Positions 59,483-64,000 of a stretch of DNA of 64,000 bases are shown one piece after another (the stretch's first letter is position 1; every line of letters starts with the position of its first letter). Both the position numbers and the translations under genes were made by a program. Source of the stretch: Limonium bicolor. Taxonomy: Eukaryota; Streptophyta; Magnoliopsida; Caryophyllales; Plumbaginaceae. The notes under the pieces were generated by a model. That model was not told where the DNA came from. It ran no database searches and saw only the letters and a list, made by a program, of their open reading frames with translations. The stretch covers positions 107,579,810 through 107,643,809 of the forward strand of contig CM041777.1 of the NCBI GenBank assembly GCA_023374045.1. Reading direction: 5' to 3'.

Positions 59483-60899
59483 TTGAATTCGATAACTAGA
59501 ACCAACAAATTAAAACTAGTATCCAATCAACTAAGCTAACTACAAAAAAAGAATCAAATGTATCCCTGTAGCAGTGCCGGTTTCTTCCTCCTTCTTCCTC
59601 GTTTCAGAACCCGATCGAAACAAAAGGGAAACAGAAACCAGAATATTCAAGCTCAGTCGACAGAAGTGTTTTGTTTATTCAAATGCCCATTATTTCTCTT
59701 GTAACTTGGGACCATTATTCTCCTTGCTCACGTAATGGCCCCTCATTCTCTCTACCAATTTTCTGCATTATCGGGAATCAAGAAGGCAATTACCACAGAC
59801 CACCACATGTCCTTGTTGTGTCTGACTAACTGAAACACAAACTGAGACCCTCATACCCCCAAAACGATCTCCTGTGCCAGTTGTTCATCTTCCACATAAA
59901 TGGTCAAGGAGGCATTCACCTGGGAGACAACAATCACTATCTGTCCTCACCTTGGTTTCAAAAAAAAAAATAGTGCAAATGGTAGAAGGTGTGCATCAGA
60001 GTTGTGTCTACTCAAACCCCCACGCATCAGAGGGCATACCTTTTCAAACTTCCACCAAATGCTTCATTGGAACTCTATCCCACTATCAACCTTCCCATGC
60101 CTCTGATGTAATTAAAATCTCTGTTACAGTCTTCCTTACTTACATTCACATGCCACGACAACCACCTATCCAGAGACTTTCTTTTTCCTGTGACCTTGCT
60201 CACGCGTGCAGGTAAGCCAAATGATCAAAACTGTTCCTCTGGTTTTCTTGCCTGACCTCCTCCTTCCCTGATCCAAAACGTAACTTATGCAGTAAAGCCA
60301 AGCTCTTTACAAGCTGCTGCGTCTTCATTAAAAAAAAATATACTGATTAAGGACCAGCACTCTGGTTCAAACATCCGCATCAGGTAAACACCATCTTCCT
60401 GTTTTGTCTTTCTACCTTTCTGGTGAATGACAGTAGAAACCTTCTTAACCCATTTCTTTCTGGTTCCTGTTATGCAACAACCACACATGTAGCCTTCTAA
60501 GCCTTATCAGGACTAAACTGGAGTGTAACTACTTAATACCTCACATGAAGCAGTAACCAGAAGGTAAAAGCTGCAAGAAAATTTCAGTTTTTGCACCAAC
60601 CTTTACCTGTGTCGTGACTGTTGTGCCAAGAATAACACTTGAGAAACCCTTTCAGTGGAGTCGTGAGGGCAAGAGCCGAAGAGTTTACATTGTGCCAAGG
60701 AATTACCAGGAGAAACCAACTCCAAAACAAAGAAATAACTCAAGGTACTAAGCTACATAAGCATTCTGTACAGATTTTAAAACTGGTTATGTTTTTGTGC
60801 AACTTAACTCCAGAGGAGTAATAAGAGTCTTATTAGTTTAATGATAAACCTAACACTTGCCAACACCCTTACTTAAGTGGTAACTAATCTGGTGAAGTT
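59483..60899. other. Intergenic, no recognised gene
   Basis: Moderate G+C. The longest frame (59874-60215, plus) has no motif I recognise. From about 60540 the text takes on the look of the array that follows. Confidence 0.45.
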
Positions 60900-63355
60900 T
60901 GGGAAGATCAGTCAATACATTATAATAAAAGTTAGGAGTAGCAGAGTGCAGAAGTTGTTTCAGTTTCTGAAATTTTCGTTTCTCTGTATACTAACTTTTT
61001 AGAAGTGACCTAAAATTTGTATTGGCTTAATGACTGATTTAAAGGCTTGCTAAACCGTGAGGCCAAGAGTAAACAAACTGGGAGGCTAGATGAAGAAACA
61101 GTGAGCAACTTAAAAAAAATAAGATAGAGTGAAGTAAAGCCATCAGTTTGATGTTTCAGTTTCTGTCCAGTTTTCAGTTACAGTTCTGTATGAGGAGTTT
61201 GAGAGACATTGTTCCTTGTTGCTTGGTGTTGGGTTGGGGTTAAAACTTTATCAAAAAAACTCAACTAAGGAGCTAAAACAGTTGGGAGAAGTTGAAAGTT
61301 TGATTAAAGAACAAGAAGAGAAGATATCAGTTTTGTACTTTCAGTTTTACATTTTTCCTCTTCTGAAACTTAAGTTTTGTATGACCCTGCTAAAGAGAGT
61401 TATAAGAGTTGTAATGGGTTGTTCAAGAGCTTAAAACTGTATTAAAACATAACCTTGTAGTGCTAGGGAGATCGGTGGCATATTAGAACAGAAGTGAGAA
61501 ATAGAAGATTTCAGGGGTAGTTTCAGTTTCTGAAACTTCTAGGTTTGTACACCAAATTTCCTGAAGTAATATAGGTGTGTATTAGCTTAGTGACCAACTT
61601 AAAAGCTTACTAAAACATGGGGCTAGGTGTAAACGAGCTGGGAGACTAGAAAAAAAACAAAGAGAGAAAGAAAACTACAGTTAGCGACCGAAAAGAACAG
61701 AAAGGAAATTCACAGCTCATGTCTTCTGTTTCTTGTTTTTCAGTTGAGTCTAGTTCCAGTGTTATGAAGTGCAGTAGCTTCACCCAGGTTGCTTTAGGTC
61801 TTCTCTTGAAGTAAAATCGTGTTAAACCACTTAACTGAATGAGAAAACAACTGGGGAGAACTAGAAATCAGGTTAAAAGAACAGAAAGAGAACAACAATA
61901 AAAAAATATACATTTGTTTCAGTTCAGTTTTTAGATTTTCAGATTCTCTGGTTTTAGTGCAAAGGATTATCGGGGACGTTGTCCAGGTTATTGTGAATCT
62001 GTTTTGAAACTAAAATCTTGGTTAAACACTCAATGAAACGGATGAACAGATTGGGAGGGAATTGAAAGCCAAATTCATGAATGAAACAGTTAGTTACAAA
62101 ACAATGTATAAGTTCGCATTTCAGTTTCCGCAACCCTCAAGTTCTGTGTGGGGAGTTTTCAGAGGTTTGCTCATGCTGTGGTAGATCTGTTATGAAGTAA
62201 AAACCATGTTAAAGGATGTACCTAAGTAACTAGACAATCCAGGGGAACCTGAGAAAAACCAAAATCGTGAATCAACAACAAAGTAGAAGAAGATTTGTCA
62301 GTTATGTTCTCAGTTTCAGTTCTTGGTCTATAACTGATGCTAATCAGGTTGCTGTGAGTTTGTTTTTGGTTTACAAACATTGTTAACACCTATAACTAGT
62401 GGGGTAAGATTGAGAGACAGTTAGGTGAATAACAGAAGGGAATAAAAGAAAAGATAACAGAATTCAATGTTTCAGTTTTATGACTTTCTGAAAATATGTT
62501 TCTGTATAACTCTGTACAGAATGGTTTAAAGGGGGTGTATTGGGTTGCCAACGAATCTAAAACACCTATAATGTTCCTTAGTAAGTTATGAATGCATTGG
62601 GTAAATTAGAAGCCAGATTAAAGAGAGGAAAATAGAAGGAAAGGTAATGCATCAATCTGGTTTAGTTTTTTATTATCTGTTGTAAGTGTTTCTGTGTAAC
62701 TGATCACAGAAGATATTTGAGTGTTGTACTGGGTTAGTCGTGAGCTTAAGACATTGTTAACACCCTTAGCTAGTTGAGTAAGTACTGGGGGAAAGAATGA
62801 AACATAGGTTTAACTCAATAGATACAAGAACCAAGAAAGAATATGTAGAATGTTGTTTCAGATTTCATTAATATTGTAGTTCCATATAACTAGTTACATG
62901 GGTGTTATGAGTGTGATGTTAGTGTGATAATAAACCCAAAACAGACCTGATACATTTGACTAAGTTGATGAAACACCTGGGGAAGGCTATGCATCAGTAG
63001 GTACACTGGAAGTGGGATTAAATAAGGTTATGAACAAGAGTTTTATCTCAGTTTTGAAACCTTTAAGTTTCAGTATGAGTGAATTCCAGAAATATTTGAG
63101 GAGTGTTATTGTGTTGATAATGAGCTTGAAACATAGCTAACTTAATTATGAAGAGGAGAATACACTTGGGGAAAATTAAAGATAAGCTTCAATAAGGGAG
63201 AGTTGAAGTCAAGGGAAAAGAGGTACCGATTGTAGGTTGTCGGTTTCGTTAGGAGATTCTATGTAAGTAGATTGTTGGAGTAGGTTAGTGGTGATGATAA
63301 AAATTCATTAAGATGCCTATATAAGAGGGAATACACTTTAGGCAAGTTAAAATCC
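60900..63355 (+). repeat. Degenerate tandem array with about 190-bp spacing
   Basis: The landmark TTTCAGTTTCTG (or one to three changes) recurs near 60958, 61153, 61339, 61521, 61739, 61917, 62119, 62310, 62470, 62660, 62855, 63045 and 63243. The mean spacing is about 190 bp. Between them the order is kept: a stretch like TGTATAACT, then GTTGTGGGTT, then AAACATGTTAAC with CTAACTAGTTGAGTAA, then CTGGGGGAAATTGAAAG, then AAAGAACAAGAAG. Units are too diverged to align base by base by eye. No long open frame. Confidence 0.7.
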
Positions 63356-64000
63356 ATCTTAGATACACTTGTTACAAGTTAGTGCCTAAAAATACTCCAA
63401 AACATTAGTAGAGAAAGAAACCTAATTAACTTGTAAAACGTCGGTGTGTATGCCCTAGGAGCGAGACAAAGTTTAAGAATAATGCTTGGAGAATTCTCTA
63501 AGGGTTATCACAAGTTAAGCATTTAAAAGATCCACCTAGGGAGCTTCACATGAAAGCATGAAATAAGTTAGGAAGAATGTCACAACAGTTGCGCATGAAA
63601 TCATAAAACTGACAAGTTGTTTGAAATAACGTTAGGGTCGTAACGAACGCCAACTGGGAACCCGTGCATGAGACGACACTTGCTTCTGATCCAGGTATGG
63701 ATATGTGTGGTCCGTATGTTGCCGTGTTACACGGCTTGTGTACTGTGTGCCTTGTTTGACAATGACCATAAGACTAGCATGAAATTGGATTGCTTGTTAT
63801 GACTTGTTTATATGCTTGTTACATATATCATTGCTGCATATTACTTGCGCGCACACAGTAGTGTAGTCCCTTCTTGTTGATGAAACCTTGAGATGAAACA
63901 CAACGAATTACGTAAACAAACAAGGAACTATATAAAAGGAACACTCCTCTTAAATTATAGAGGACTTCTAACGACACCCACTATGGTGTCAAACTTATAA
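63356..64000. other. Flank of the array to the window end, no gene
   Basis: Unique-looking sequence, possibly the edge of a larger retroelement of which the array is part. No motif found. Confidence 0.4.

Overview
This is nuclear DNA from a flowering plant, most likely a eudicot. The evidence is GT-AG spliced genes, a plant chitin-receptor-type LysM kinase, GPI-anchored lipid transfer proteins, and a dense load of plant transposons (Mutator-like, CACTA, hAT, Stowaway, Copia, giant-LTR Ty3/Gypsy and LINE). The sequence alone does not fix the species.

Layout. 1-663 (-): start of a FAR1-related gene that runs off the left edge. 1.5-4.1 kb: small DNA transposons. 5.3-13.8 kb: three related lipid-transfer genes of the LTPG/xylogen type, one on the minus strand and two on the plus strand. 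The third has lost its GPI-anchor signal. Between them lie a CACTA-like hairpin-rich element and a decayed Copia pol. 16034-23778: an almost complete Mutator-like element with a perfect 9-bp target duplication and long terminal inverted repeats. It carries two convergent genes, a mudrA-type transposase with one in-frame stop and a small tail-anchored GRF-zinc-finger protein. 24.7-43.4 kb: a LINE split by a 15.9-kb Gypsy-type element with two LTRs of about 5.7 kb and a perfect 5-bp target duplication. The only recognisable gene inside that element is gag, which reads as four exons. 43.4-47.4 kb: nested Mutator-type MITEs and long-TIR elements, one containing telomere-like repeats. 47.8-55.7 kb: a 12-exon CERK1-like LysM receptor kinase gene, complete except for a 276-bp hAT-type insertion in exon 1, preceded by a decayed duplicate of its own 5' end. 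55.9-59.5 kb: more MITEs. 60.9-63.3 kb: a degenerate tandem array with a spacing of about 190 bp.

The host genes do not form a pathway. The lipid-transfer genes form a local family cluster (apoplast, plasma-membrane surface, cuticle or wall lipid handling is known for this family). The kinase gene belongs to chitin perception. Everything else is mobile DNA, much of it nested. The strongest candidates for something new are the spliced gag gene inside a giant-LTR, pol-less retroelement, and the transposon-borne GRF zinc-finger membrane protein placed where maize MuDR carries mudrB.
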